DNA of 64,000 bases from Methylobacterium persicinum (GCF_022179525.1 NZ_BPQX01000063.1:38154-102153); one strand, 5' to 3'; positions 8,898 through 17,682 are shown, numbered from the stretch's first letter. A program made the numbers and translations. Notes: generated from the sequence alone by a model not told the origin.

Positions 8898-9654
8898 TGG
8901 CGCCCGTGACGGAGCCGGTCGCCTGCGACGGGGAGGTGCTCGCCGCAGCGTTGCCCTTCTGCGGAAGCGCGATGGCATCGATCACATCGAAGCGCATGGC
9001 GTCCTGGGCCGTCTTGAGGACCGCGTTGGCCTCGTAGTACTTGCCCTGGCCGATCAATGTCGCCGCCTGATCGACATCGGAGATGGTCTTGTTCAGCGGC
9101 AGGACGGCCATCGTGAAGTTGACGTCCACATGGGCAAGCTTGAGCTTCTCGAGGGCGCCCTTCTGGTCCCCATTGGCGAGATTCTTGTTCGCCTCGGTCA
9201 CGGCGGAGGCCTTCTCGGGCGTGGCCACGAAGTCGTCACCCAGCGTCAACTGAGCATCGACGGGCACCCACGCAACCTGTTCCTTGGAGGGCGGGTTGGC
9301 CTGCGTCGTCGCGGAATGGGTCGCGTCCTTATGGCCGGCGAGATCGGCTTGCGTCTTGAGATCCGCCTCCGCCTTGTTGAACTGCGCATCGTCGGTCTTC
9401 GCCTTGGCGAAGGCCGCCTGCGCCTTGGCGATCATATCCTTGGCCTGGGCGGGGTTCGCCTCAAAGATGGCAAGGCGCGTGAGCTGAAGGTCTCTGTAGC
9501 CCTGCGCCCCATCCTTGGAGAGCTGTCCGACATCCTTGTCGACCATGCTGGTCTGCGCATTGTTCGCCTGGGCGGCCTGTTCGGCGGCGAAGGCGGTCCC
9601 GCTGAGGAGGGTGCCGAGCACCAGTGCCGCAGCGATCGATGTACGACGAGCCAT
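8884..9654 (-). CDS. YfdX family periplasmic protein
   Basis: A 256-residue protein. Residues 1-23 are a Sec signal peptide ending TAFA. The body matches YfdX: RDLQLTRLAIFEANPAQAKDMIAKAQAAF, WVPVDAQLTLGDDF, LKLAHVDVNFTMAVLPLNKTI, then a helical tail with AATLIGQGKYYEANAVLKTAQDAM. YfdX proteins are acid- and stress-associated periplasmic proteins with proposed holdase activity. The gene stands alone on this strand, ending in a triple-frame stop repeat and a hairpin. Confidence 0.85.
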   Translation of the reverse strand: MARRTSIAAALVLGTLLSGTAFAAEQAAQANNAQTSMVDKDVGQLSKDGAQGYRDLQLTRLAIFEANPAQAKDMIAKAQAAFAKAKTDDAQFNKAEADLKTQADLAGHKDATHSATTQANPPSKEQVAWVPVDAQLTLGDDFVATPEKASAVTEANKNLANGDQKGALEKLKLAHVDVNFTMAVLPLNKTISDVDQAATLIGQGKYYEANAVLKTAQDAMRFDVIDAIALPQKGNAAASTSPSQATGSVTGAKSGK

Positions 9655-10166
9655 TCTTCCATCTCCGTCTAAACATGAAACGGGGTCAAAAAAACGTTAT
9701 CTTCTTCGTTAATCCCGCATTCAGATAATAGACTTCGGCTATTCTGGCCGCATGTCCATTGAATTAAAGATTGGCAATGTCGATGGCATTGCCGTATCCA
9801 AGTCGGAAGAAACAGAGAGTTCTTGCCGGGGGCGCCCGGACTCCGCAGGACCGCCGATGCACCGGACGCCCCTCAGGCCGATCCTCATCCCCGGCCAGCG
9901 CGAAGAGGCGCGATCGTCCCGGCCCTCCCGATCATGGCCGCGTCGAGCCCTGCAGAGATCCGCGCCCACGCTGAGAGCGACGATGCCGTGTGCGTTTTTG
10001 CCTCAAGCCCGTCGCAATCGGCGAAGGTGCATTGGGGCCTAGTTCAGGTCCGACGAACTTTTGCTCGCGGATCGGACATTCTTACAGGCACAAGCCTCCG
10101 GCGGGGCCAATGTCCGTCCGCACCCCGCAAGCAATGAAGAGTTCTCCGTCTTTCGAGGCTGCAACA
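9655..10166. other. intergenic region
   Basis: No supported gene. An open frame starting at 9752 begins plausibly (MSIELKIGNVDGIAV) but then becomes an Arg/Pro/Ser-rich, non-coding-like run, so it is either a decayed small gene or chance. The segment should contain the promoter of the YfdX gene. Confidence 0.4.
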
Positions 10167-10445
10167 ATGCGCGTCCTTCCGACTGGTGCATTCGTGTTTA
10201 TCATGATGGCAGCGCCGGCTCTTGCGCTGGACGTGGGCGACACCATGCGAGACTGGGCTAGCGCATCGTCCGCGGATAAGGACGGCCTGTTGCGCAAGCT
10301 GGATGCCGTGAACGGCGGATCCGCCTCCAGGGATGGGGTGCGCTCATGCCTCGACGACACGTCGAAAGCCGCCGGCCATTCGAATTTGCCGATCGCGGAA
10401 GTGGCGAAGGCGTGCTCCGATCAGGTTTCGCGAGAGAACATATAG
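10167..10445 (+). CDS. small secreted protein, unknown function
   Basis: A 92-residue protein from ATG 10167, chosen because it places a clean signal peptide (MRVLPTGAFVFIMMAAPALA) at the start. The mature part has one Cys pair candidate (RSCLDD and AKACSDQ). A rho-independent-type terminator follows. Family not recognised. Confidence 0.6.
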   Translation: MRVLPTGAFVFIMMAAPALALDVGDTMRDWASASSADKDGLLRKLDAVNGGSASRDGVRSCLDDTSKAAGHSNLPIAEVAKACSDQVSRENI

Positions 10446-10766
10446 GTTCTTCACACCGATCAGGCCGGGATACGCGTCGCATGCCGACGCGTCGTTTTCT
10501 GCCGTCGATGGAATTTCTGGCCTATGCTTGGTTTCGGGTGGCGCTCGCAGCGGATACCCGTGAGGTGGGCCGGAAGGCGTATTTCCGCTTTGGCGGTGTG
10601 CCCTGGCGGAAGCAGCCCGGTGGCTTTCGGCCAGCGTCGATCATCGCGCAGGTGTGACCGCCTCAAACGGGTGGAACGCGCACCAACCGCTCATGAAGCC
10701 ATTTCGAAGGAAATTGCTTGGCGCTCACATCAAGGAGCCAAGTCCTTGCTTTCCTGAGGCAAACTG
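10446..10766. other. intergenic region up to the left attachment site
   Basis: Contains the terminator at 10472-10498 and otherwise nothing gene-like. Its right part is the original 3' flank of the tRNA-Arg gene before the element at 10,767-25,168 inserted. Confidence 0.6.
10472..10498 (+). terminator. rho-independent terminator
   Basis: Stem ACGCGTCG (10472-10479) with CGACGCGT (10485-10492), a 5-nt loop, then CG and a four-T run. It lies 27 bp after the stop of the small secreted protein gene. Confidence 0.7.
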
Positions 10767-10816
10767 TTGGCGCACCCGACACGATTCGAACGTGTGACCT
10801 TTGCCTTCGGAGGGCA
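10767..10816 (-). repeat. attL: attL: 50-bp fragment of tRNA-Arg 3' end
   Basis: These 50 bases are identical to 25119-25168. They run from the CCA end of tRNA-Arg through the T arm and variable loop to the anticodon loop, on the minus strand. Sequence to the right diverges from tRNA, so this is a displaced 3' half and not a functional tRNA. It marks the left end of the integrated element. Confidence 0.92.
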
Positions 10817-10836
10817 GCACTTCAACGATTTCTGAG

Positions 10837-10979
10837 GCTTCCGCGCGCTTCCGCAGCGTTTCCCAACTTTACTAACCCACTGATGCCGGTCATGTTCAGC
10901 CATATGTGGTGAGCAACGGTCATTCCGGCAGATTGCCGCGATTTACCGCCTGCTGCTTCCGCAGTGCTTCCGCGGAAGC
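10837..10979. repeat. GCTTCCGC arm-site-like repeats, left end
   Basis: GCTTCCGC occurs at 10837, 10847, 10955 and 10966. The last copy sits in a perfect 14-bp palindrome, GCTTCCGCGGAAGC, at 10966-10979. Matching copies occur near the right end (25054-25074). Such repeats inside both ends of a tRNA-integrated element, next to the integrase, are where integrase arm-type or excisionase sites are expected (inference). Confidence 0.55.
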
Positions 10980-10993
10980 GGATCGAGGTAGAC

Positions 10994-12277
10994 ATGCCGA
11001 AGCTGACGAAGCGGGTGGTCGAGGCCGCCGAGCCGCAGGGCCGGGACAGCTTCCTGTGGTGCGATGAACTCCCCGGCTTCGGCGTGCGCATTTTCGCGTC
11101 CGGCCGCCGCAGCTACCTCGTGCAATACCGAATGGCAGGCAGGACCCGCCGCGTCACGATCGGGCTGCACGGCCCGGTCACGACTGAGCAAGCCCGAAAG
11201 GAGGCGCTGACGCTTCTCGGGCAGGTCGCGCGCGGTGCGGATCCGGCAGAGGATCGAGCCTCGAACCGCGCCGCCATGACGGTCGCCGAGCTTTGCGCCG
11301 CCTACCTCGCTGCGGCCGACGCAGGGCTCATCATGGGCAAGGGCGGCCGGGCCAAGCGCGCCTCGACGCTGTACGTGGACCGGGGACGGATCGAGCGCCA
11401 CATCACGCCACTGCTCGGTCGGCGCCTAGTGAAGGATCTGCAGCCGAGCGATGTGGCTCGCTTCCTGCGCGACGTGCAGGCGGGCAAGACCGCCGCCGAC
11501 GTGAAGACCGGCCTGCGCGGGCGCGCCATCGTCGAGGGCGGGGCCGGCACGGCCGCTCGGACCGCCGGCCTTCTCGGCGGCATTCTCAGCTATGCCGTGA
11601 GCGAAGGCATCATCCCGACGAATCCGGCCACAGGGGTCCGGCGGCCCGCCGACGCCAAGCGGACACGGCGCCTCACGGCGGCCGAGTATGGGGCACTCGG
11701 GCGAGCCCTCGACGCGATGGAAGCGCAGGCAGGACGCTGGCAGGGTGTGGCCGCCATTCGCCTCCTCGCGCTCACGGGCTGCCGGCGGCAGGAAGTAAAC
11801 GGGCTGCGCTGGCCGGAAGTCGACATGGACGGCTGCGCCCTGCGCCTCACCGATACGAAGGAAGGCGGATCGGTGCGCCCGCTCGGCATCGCCGCGCGGC
11901 GCGTCCTGGCCGGGCTCCCTCGCCTGCCGCGCGAGCCGTGGGTATTCCCGGCGGTACGAGGCTCAGGGCCGTTTGGAGGGCTGCCGGGTGTGGTCGACCG
12001 AGTGATGGAAGCCGCCGGCCTGGACGACGTGACGGCCCACACCCTCCGGCATTCCTTCGCCAGCATGGCCGGCGACCTCGGGTTCAGCGATGCCACGATC
12101 GGCGCGATGCTCGGCCATGCCGGCGGCACGATGACGAGCCGTTACGTGCACCACCTCGACGCGGTGCTGGTCTCGGCGGCCGACAAGGTGTCCAAAGCGA
12201 TCGCCGCAGCGATGGGCGGGCCGCCGGGCGCGGCCGAGAGCCCCTCCCCTGCCCAAGCTGTCGAGGCTGTCTCGTGA
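10994..12277 (+). CDS. int: tyrosine recombinase (integrase), DUF4102-type
   Basis: A 427-residue protein starting at ATG 10994 after a GAGG-like site. The N-terminal arm-binding domain includes FLWCDELPGFGVRIFASGRRSYLVQYR, as in P4/DUF4102 integrases, followed by a core-binding SAM-like domain. The catalytic domain shows LTGCRRQEV (Arg), DTKEGG (Lys), HTLRHSFAS (H-x-x-R), MLGHAGG (His) and the nucleophile Tyr in SRYVHHLD. It is the enzyme expected to recombine attL/attR at the tRNA-Arg gene. The stop overlaps the GTG of the next gene. Confidence 0.95.
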   Translation: MPKLTKRVVEAAEPQGRDSFLWCDELPGFGVRIFASGRRSYLVQYRMAGRTRRVTIGLHGPVTTEQARKEALTLLGQVARGADPAEDRASNRAAMTVAELCAAYLAAADAGLIMGKGGRAKRASTLYVDRGRIERHITPLLGRRLVKDLQPSDVARFLRDVQAGKTAADVKTGLRGRAIVEGGAGTAARTAGLLGGILSYAVSEGIIPTNPATGVRRPADAKRTRRLTAAEYGALGRALDAMEAQAGRWQGVAAIRLLALTGCRRQEVNGLRWPEVDMDGCALRLTDTKEGGSVRPLGIAARRVLAGLPRLPREPWVFPAVRGSGPFGGLPGVVDRVMEAAGLDDVTAHTLRHSFASMAGDLGFSDATIGAMLGHAGGTMTSRYVHHLDAVLVSAADKVSKAIAAAMGGPPGAAESPSPAQAVEAVS

Positions 12278-12720
12278 GCGGCGGCGCGGATGGGCTCGCC
12301 GAAGCCCTGGCCGCAGCGCAGGCCCGGCTTCAAAGCCCCGCCGAGAGCCGTCAGGAGCCGGTTCCGGAAGACGAAGCCCTAGCGATTCTGCGCGGGCTGG
12401 CGCGCCTGTGCGGTCACGACCCCGACGCGGTCGCTGGCAGCTTCCTGAAGGGCGGCCCGCTCGCTGACCTCGTGCGGGCGGTCATCGGCGCGCAGAAGCC
12501 GTCCAGGCAGGGGCGAGGCGCACCAACGCGAGACGACACGTTGCAAACCCATCTGCGGGTGCTGGAGCTCATGGGCGCCAAAGGCATGAGCCGATACAGA
12601 GCGATCGAAGTCTGTGCAGATGAACTCGATCTAAGCTCAGAAACCGTGAAAGCCCGCGACGCGCGGTGGCGGAAACGTCGAGGTAAGTTGGCTGCGATTT
12701 ACAGGCTTCTGAGCACGTAG
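12274..12720 (+). CDS. hypothetical protein coupled to integrase, C-terminal HTH-like
   Basis: A 148-residue protein whose GTG start overlaps the integrase stop (GTGA), indicating translational coupling. The C-terminal half, HLRVLELMGAKGMSRYRAIEVC followed by ELDLSSETVKARDARWRKRRGK, is basic and reads like a helix-turn-helix. It may help control excision or regulate the element, but no family is recognised. Confidence 0.65.
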   Translation: MSGGADGLAEALAAAQARLQSPAESRQEPVPEDEALAILRGLARLCGHDPDAVAGSFLKGGPLADLVRAVIGAQKPSRQGRGAPTRDDTLQTHLRVLELMGAKGMSRYRAIEVCADELDLSSETVKARDARWRKRRGKLAAIYRLLST

Positions 12721-12821
12721 GGTGCATAAATCGGAGGCCAATTGCGTGCCTAGATCGACCGATTGACCCCGTCATTCTCGGAGATGCGCTTCGCTACCGC
12801 GCGTCAACCCGAGGTGACCAC

Positions 12822-13073
12822 ATGCTGCCTTCTGATCCCGTACCGACCGAACGCCTGATGCGCCGCTCCGAGGCAGCGGCGTTCATTCGCGAGACCTTCG
12901 GCGTGTCGTGCTGCACCGGCACCTTGGCGAAGCTCGCCGTCATTGGCGGGGGCCCTGAGTATCAGAAGTTCGGCCGCTTCCCGCTCTACTCGCAGAGCGC
13001 CTGCCGCGCGTGGGTGCAGGGACGCCTGTCTCGCCGCGTGACCTCGACATCCGAACTGTCGAGCGCCGCGTGA
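12822..13073 (+). CDS. AlpA/excisionase-like DNA-binding protein
   Basis: An 83-residue protein with MRRSEAAAFIRETFGVSCCTGTL, then GPEYQKFGRFPLYSQSACRAWVQ, the layout of small winged-helix DNA-binding proteins that recognise excisionase or regulatory sites (AlpA/MerR-like). In integrative elements these commonly control integrase or act in excision. Its stop overlaps the GTG of the next gene. Confidence 0.7.
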   Translation: MLPSDPVPTERLMRRSEAAAFIRETFGVSCCTGTLAKLAVIGGGPEYQKFGRFPLYSQSACRAWVQGRLSRRVTSTSELSSAA

Positions 13074-13615
13074 TAGACCGGGCTGACGAAGATGATCTGA
13101 CGCGCGCATTGGCCGAAGCCTACGGGCGCGGGCAAGGCATCGGTGACGTCAAAGCCAACACCGTCGCGGGATCAAGCCAAAACAGGACGGCACGGCCCCG
13201 CTACGCATTCCCTAAAGGCTTCTTCACGAACGAGTTTCGCTGGGGCTTTCTAGTGGGCCGTTTCGCCAAGAGCGGCAAACCATACCACGCATGGTTGAAT
13301 TGGTTCGACTTCACGCACGGTAACGAGCACTTCTTCGATCTCGACGATCCGACACGGATTAAGCTGCGCCCATTGATAAGCAGCGACCGCCTCAACCCCC
13401 GCCGATCCGAATGCATGTCTTCGTGCTGGTTCGGAGGTGATGTGAACAGCCTGTTATGGGCCGATCACCCGGAAGGGAGCGGGGCCACCGCGTTCCTCGT
13501 GCACCTTTTCCCGCGAGGCGACTGCGAAGATCCCAAGAATGTCGCCCGTGCGATCTGTCACGCGAGGCATCAATACGGAACAAGCTATCCGGCCGCCGTG
13601 GCGCTCCTGACGTAG
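13070..13615 (+). CDS. hypothetical protein, translationally coupled
   Basis: A 181-residue protein. The GTG at 13070 overlaps the TGA of the upstream AlpA-like gene. The middle is aromatic-rich (RWGFLVGRFAKSGKPYHAWLNWFDF, HFFDLDD), with CMSSCWFGGD near residue 130. No domain recognised; it is conserved-looking coding sequence with normal codon bias. Confidence 0.6.
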   Translation: MIDRADEDDLTRALAEAYGRGQGIGDVKANTVAGSSQNRTARPRYAFPKGFFTNEFRWGFLVGRFAKSGKPYHAWLNWFDFTHGNEHFFDLDDPTRIKLRPLISSDRLNPRRSECMSSCWFGGDVNSLLWADHPEGSGATAFLVHLFPRGDCEDPKNVARAICHARHQYGTSYPAAVALLT

Positions 13616-13764
13616 TACAGCCCGCCTGCCCGCCCCTGAGAGCATCGCCCCGCCACACACTACGGACGCGAAACGGCGGCCCCCGCACCACCGGGAAGCC
13701 GCCGCCGCAAATCTCAACTCGATGCACGGGAAGCGGAATCAGCGCCGCCCGGCGGGGAACAGTC

Positions 13765-16479
13765 ATGGATAGCATCAGAGATACATTCGATGAGCGCGAT
13801 CCGCAACGGATCGACCTTCCCCTCCCGGTGGCAAGTAACGCGTGCGCCCAAGCCACTTCCCGGGCGCTCACAGGAAATACCGCCAGAGCGGTGCAGTTCT
13901 TCGACGATATGTTCGGTGAAGGTCGCGTGTCGTTCGGTGCACTCAATCCGGAGACAGGTGAGTTCAGAGGCGCGACTGCGGACCTGCGCACCGAGCGAGC
14001 CCGTATCCATGCGGGGATCGAGGCGGCCCAGGGCAAACACAACCTCTACTATCGGATGAACGAGCCCGCCCCGCGCGATCAGCAGCAGGGCAAGAAAGGT
14101 GCGATCGTCCGCGCTGACGTGCGCGTGATCCGAGGCGTCGCCGTCGACATCGACCCACCGAAGGATGTGGAGAGCCAACCCGGCGGTCTCGCGGCATGGC
14201 AGCGCCGCAGACTGGAGGAGCTCGCGCCGCTCATCGAAGGCCCATACGGCCCGACTGTCATTGTCGGAAGCGGTGGCGGCTATCAGCTGCTCTGGATCTT
14301 CCAAATGGGGTTGCCGGCTACACCGGAGACCATCGCAGCGGTCGAAGCGCTGTCGAGGTCCCTTGCCCGTCTGTACGGCGGCGACGCGATCCACGACGTC
14401 ACCCACCTCCTTCGGATTCCGTTCACCGTCAACCTGCCGGACGCGCGCAAGCAAGCTCGGGGCCGCAAGCCGGCGGTCTCGTGGGCTGCGTTCGCCGATC
14501 CGGCGAAGCGGTACACGCTGGAGGAGCTACAGGCAGGCGTGCCGGCTGTTCCCGACGAGGAGGCCGCGGGTCCCACCCCCGCGCCGCCGTTCGACACGGA
14601 CCTAGCGTGGGCGGTAGCAGGGCGGCCCGAGGACTTACCAGCCGATCTGGCGGACCGCCTTGCGACGGCCCGAGCCGGGGGTGTCAACCTCAACCGGCTG
14701 CTGAGCATTGACCCGGCGAACATCGCTGACCGATCCGTTCACGACATGGCAGTGGCGCACGCCTGCTGCGATGCCCGCGTGTTCGACCGGTCGGAGGCAG
14801 CGGCGATCCTGACGGCACATTTCCCCGGCAAGTACGAGGACAAGGAGGAGGGCGGCGGGCGTAGCCGCGCCGACAAGTACCTCACCGACACGGTCAACAA
14901 GGCCTTCGACAAGAATAAGGCCCTGCTTACGCCCATTGAGGACGAGGACGCCACGACCGGCACCACCTCAAGCGAGACGAGTGCCGAAGCCTTCGGCGAG
15001 CCCGTCGACATCTTTAACGACGACGATCCGGCCGCGGCGTCCACAGCCCTCGTCGACACCCTCCCGGGCCCGAGCGCGGCGCACGTCCGTACTCTCGCCG
15101 CCAGGATGGGGACGTCAGAGGACTTCGCCGCCGCGACGGCCGTTGCGGTCCTGGCCGCGGCGATCGGCGGTGCATTGAGGCTCCGGGTTCACGAGCACGA
15201 CGCCGATTTCGAAGTGACGGCGCCCATAGCCATCGTGCTTGTCGGCAGGCCGGGCCGGAAGAAGTCGCCCCTGGTCAAGGCTCTGATGAAGGCGCTGCGC
15301 AAGATCAACGCCGAGTTGCACGCCCGCTCAGCAGCACAGTGGGCGGAGTGGCGGGCGAAGTACTGCACCGCGAAGGGCACGCCCAAGCCGAAAGCGCCGC
15401 CGCCTCCACCTTGGCGACAGATCACCGTCGACAACGCCACGGTCGAGAAGCTCATTGCCATCATCGCCGACAACCCTGAGGGCCTGCTTCTCGACCCCGA
15501 CGAACTAATGGCCTTCCTCGGGATCATGGACGCATACAAGCGCAACGGCGGGGGCGATCGAGGACTGCTATTGCGCATCCTCGACGGCGGCGCCGCGAGC
15601 CTGGAGCGCAAGTCCGGGTCGACGCACGCGGCGGGCGCGCCGACCGGCATGATCGCCACCACACAGCCTGACAAGATCCGTACCCTCACGCGGGACCTCG
15701 GGAGCGACGGGTTTCTGCAACGGCTCATCTTCATCGTGGACGACGGCGTCGAGCGCGAAGGGATCGACGCGCCGACCGACCCGGGGGCGGCGGCCGAGTA
15801 CGAGCGCGCTGTACGCGGCATGTTCGATATCAGGCGCATTGCCGGCGGGACCGTGTACTTGTCGTCGGAGGCTCGGACAATCCTCACGGCAACATGGCGG
15901 CGAATCCGGGCGCTTCAGGCCCTCCCGGGCGCGTCGGCGGCGTGGGAGGGCCACGTGTCCAAATGGGAGGGCTTCCTATACCGGATCGCCCTGACCTTTC
16001 ACGCGCTCGACACGTGGGCCGTGCTCGACAGCGTTCCGGCCGGGCCGGGCGTGCCGGTAACAGCCGAGACGGCGCGCCGGGCTTCACGGTTCGCTTTGGC
16101 CCTCGTAGGGCACGCGCTGCGGTTCTACGGCGAGTACTACGAGCCGGCCGAGCACAACGCCGAAGCCCGAGAGGTCGCCGGATACCTGCTCACGCGCCCG
16201 GACAAAACGTCCTTCACGCCGCGGGAGATCGAGAAGGCGCGGCGACCATTGCAGGGCAACCGACGCCTTACTCTCGCAGCGATGGGCGAATTGGAACGCT
16301 TCGGGTGGCTCTCCGTCGCCGAGCGCGCGGCTGAAGGTCCAGCGCGGTGGGCCGTCAATCCACGCATTCACGAGAGATTTGCAGAGCGCGCCGCGCGGGA
16401 AAAGCTGCATCGATCACAGCAACAAGCGCGTATCTCAGCGGCGTTGTCGGCACGGAGGGGTCTCAACGATGATCTGTAG
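13765..16479 (+). CDS. PrimPol-like / DUF3987 replication protein
   Basis: A 904-residue protein from ATG 13765; upstream open frame to 13456 looks non-coding. The N-terminal 270 residues resemble archaeo-eukaryotic primases: VRGVAVDIDPPKD supplies a DxD pair near residue 127, VGSGGGYQLLWIF occupies the position of the usual sxH motif with Gln instead of His, and IHDVTHLLRIPFTVNLPD matches the third motif. Residues about 440-800 are a DUF3987 (YfjI-like) ATPase. Its P-loop reads VGRPGRKKSP near residue 493, where Gly of GK[ST] is replaced by Lys. This is probably the element's replication initiator/helicase. Confidence 0.8.
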   Translation: MDSIRDTFDERDPQRIDLPLPVASNACAQATSRALTGNTARAVQFFDDMFGEGRVSFGALNPETGEFRGATADLRTERARIHAGIEAAQGKHNLYYRMNEPAPRDQQQGKKGAIVRADVRVIRGVAVDIDPPKDVESQPGGLAAWQRRRLEELAPLIEGPYGPTVIVGSGGGYQLLWIFQMGLPATPETIAAVEALSRSLARLYGGDAIHDVTHLLRIPFTVNLPDARKQARGRKPAVSWAAFADPAKRYTLEELQAGVPAVPDEEAAGPTPAPPFDTDLAWAVAGRPEDLPADLADRLATARAGGVNLNRLLSIDPANIADRSVHDMAVAHACCDARVFDRSEAAAILTAHFPGKYEDKEEGGGRSRADKYLTDTVNKAFDKNKALLTPIEDEDATTGTTSSETSAEAFGEPVDIFNDDDPAAASTALVDTLPGPSAAHVRTLAARMGTSEDFAAATAVAVLAAAIGGALRLRVHEHDADFEVTAPIAIVLVGRPGRKKSPLVKALMKALRKINAELHARSAAQWAEWRAKYCTAKGTPKPKAPPPPPWRQITVDNATVEKLIAIIADNPEGLLLDPDELMAFLGIMDAYKRNGGGDRGLLLRILDGGAASLERKSGSTHAAGAPTGMIATTQPDKIRTLTRDLGSDGFLQRLIFIVDDGVEREGIDAPTDPGAAAEYERAVRGMFDIRRIAGGTVYLSSEARTILTATWRRIRALQALPGASAAWEGHVSKWEGFLYRIALTFHALDTWAVLDSVPAGPGVPVTAETARRASRFALALVGHALRFYGEYYEPAEHNAEAREVAGYLLTRPDKTSFTPREIEKARRPLQGNRRLTLAAMGELERFGWLSVAERAAEGPARWAVNPRIHERFAERAAREKLHRSQQQARISAALSARRGLNDDL

Positions 16480-16629
16480 TCCAATTCCGGGGTCGATTTC
16501 CGGCCAAGCGCCGACAACGCCGCTCGCGCGCGTCAGAGATAAATTTCTTTCCGTCCTCTCCTTCTATTACTTCCACACCCCCTACCCCCAATTCTATTCT
16601 CTTGCGCGCGTACGAGCGGCGTTGTCGGC
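16437..16629. repeat. iterated AGCGGCGTTGTCGGC motif, candidate replication origin
   Basis: The 15-mer AGCGGCGTTGTCGGC lies at 16437-16451 and again inside 16613-16629 in the same orientation. 16510-16526 is its inverted copy, the 17-bp arm GCCGACAACGCCGCTCG matching CGAGCGGCGTTGTCGGC. Between the inverted arms lies a pyrimidine-rich, relatively A/T-rich stretch (about 16538-16600). The position at the 3' end of the primase/ATPase gene suggests an origin or regulatory cluster; this is inference from arrangement. Confidence 0.55.
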
Positions 16630-16695
16630 GGCGGGCTGGGGCCCCGAAATGGGGGAGTGTGGTCGCCTCCTGTCGATAGTTCACGGGCGAAGCGC

Positions 16696-17289
16696 ATGAG
16701 CGACCCATTTCCGCCTAGCCGCGCTTTCTCTGACCGCCGCCGCCCGACCGCCGCCGAGATCGGTACAGCGGCCCTTCACCGGTTCCGCGCGAACCTAACG
16801 CCGGACAAGTTGTGCGGCGCCAAGAAGCGGTCCACGGGCGAGCCGTGCCGCAACGTGCCGGCCAAGGGCCGCAATCGCTGTCGGCTGCACGGTGGTGCGA
16901 CGCCGAAAGGCGACGGCCCGCTCGGCTGGCACACCCGGGCGGTTCCGACCGACAAGCTCCGCAGCGCTAAGATGAAGGCGGCAAAGCGCCGGAAGCAGCA
17001 GGCCCGCGTCGAGGCGATGACGCCGGAGGAACGTGCGCGCCACGACGAATGGCACCGCACCCATAAGCCCGGCAGCAAGTCCGCCCGTGCGCAGGGCCGG
17101 CAGAACCGCGACGCGCGCCGTTGGCTCGCTTCGCTCGGCCAAGACACGGCCGCTGCGCCAACGCCCGAGATCGCCGAACTACGCGAGGCGCGCGCCAAGA
17201 TCAGCGCCGAAATCGCGCGCCTCGAAGCCGAGGGCACCGAAACCCCCACCCCCGGTGTGGACGAGCCGACCGGCGGGCTATTCGACTGA
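16696..17289 (+). CDS. HGG-motif, cysteine-bearing phage-type small protein
   Basis: A 197-residue basic protein. Near the N-terminus CGAKKRSTGEPCRNVPAKG then RCRLHGGATPKG forms a C-x11-C...C-x-x-H-G-G zinc-binding-like motif that is common in short phage and island proteins. The centre is Lys/Arg-rich and helical, and the C-terminus ends GGLFD. A role with DNA is likely. It precedes a gene whose product also ends in GLFD. Confidence 0.65.
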   Translation: MSDPFPPSRAFSDRRRPTAAEIGTAALHRFRANLTPDKLCGAKKRSTGEPCRNVPAKGRNRCRLHGGATPKGDGPLGWHTRAVPTDKLRSAKMKAAKRRKQQARVEAMTPEERARHDEWHRTHKPGSKSARAQGRQNRDARRWLASLGQDTAAAPTPEIAELREARAKISAEIARLEAEGTETPTPGVDEPTGGLFD

Positions 17290-17299
17290 GGAGCAATTC

Positions 17300-17671
17300 A
17301 TGTTGAACGATACGGACAAGGCGCAGGAGATCCAGCGCATCAGGGAAGCCGCAATGTACCGGCTTCGGACCGAGGGCGTAGCAGTCGCAGTCCAAACGCT
17401 CATCGAGATTTCCGGCGACCGCACTGCGCCGAAAAACGCTCGCGTCGTGGCATCCAGAACGCTCGGCGAAATGAACGGTCTCGGAGGCCTCGACGCGCTC
17501 GGTATCGAGAAGCCGCTTTCCGAGATGACCCGCGCCGAGCTATCGGCCGCGAAGGATCGGGCGATTGCCTATCTCGCCGAGCTTGAACGTCCGCCCGTGA
17601 TTGAAGGGATCGCGATTGAGGTGCAGGACGGCGAAGCCGGCGAACCGCCTGAGCTCGGGTTGTTCGATTGA
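17300..17671 (+). CDS. small acidic helical protein, terminase-small-like
   Basis: A 123-residue protein with a GAGGAG ribosome-binding site before ATG 17300. The AMYRLRTEGVAVAVQTLIEISGDRTAPKNARVVASRTLGEM segment is a helix-loop-helix that looks like the DNA-binding N-terminus of some small terminase subunits, but no terminase large subunit follows. The protein ends ELGLFD. Functional assignment is tentative. Confidence 0.55.
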   Translation: MLNDTDKAQEIQRIREAAMYRLRTEGVAVAVQTLIEISGDRTAPKNARVVASRTLGEMNGLGGLDALGIEKPLSEMTRAELSAAKDRAIAYLAELERPPVIEGIAIEVQDGEAGEPPELGLFD

Positions 17672-17682
17672 GGCTCGGTTGC

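Noticed and set aside
9752-10042. Open frame beginning MSIELKIGNVDGIAV
   Set aside because: After 20 residues it becomes Arg/Pro/Ser-rich, typical of chance frames in GC-rich DNA.
10767-10816. Apparent tRNA-Arg gene at the left end
   Set aside because: Only the 3' half is present; the D arm and 5' acceptor strand are missing, so it is an attachment-site remnant.
16469-16699. Open frame of 76 codons after the replication gene
   Set aside because: It overlaps the iterated-repeat region, has no clear ribosome-binding site and contains low-complexity pyrimidine-derived codons; the segment is better explained as regulatory DNA.
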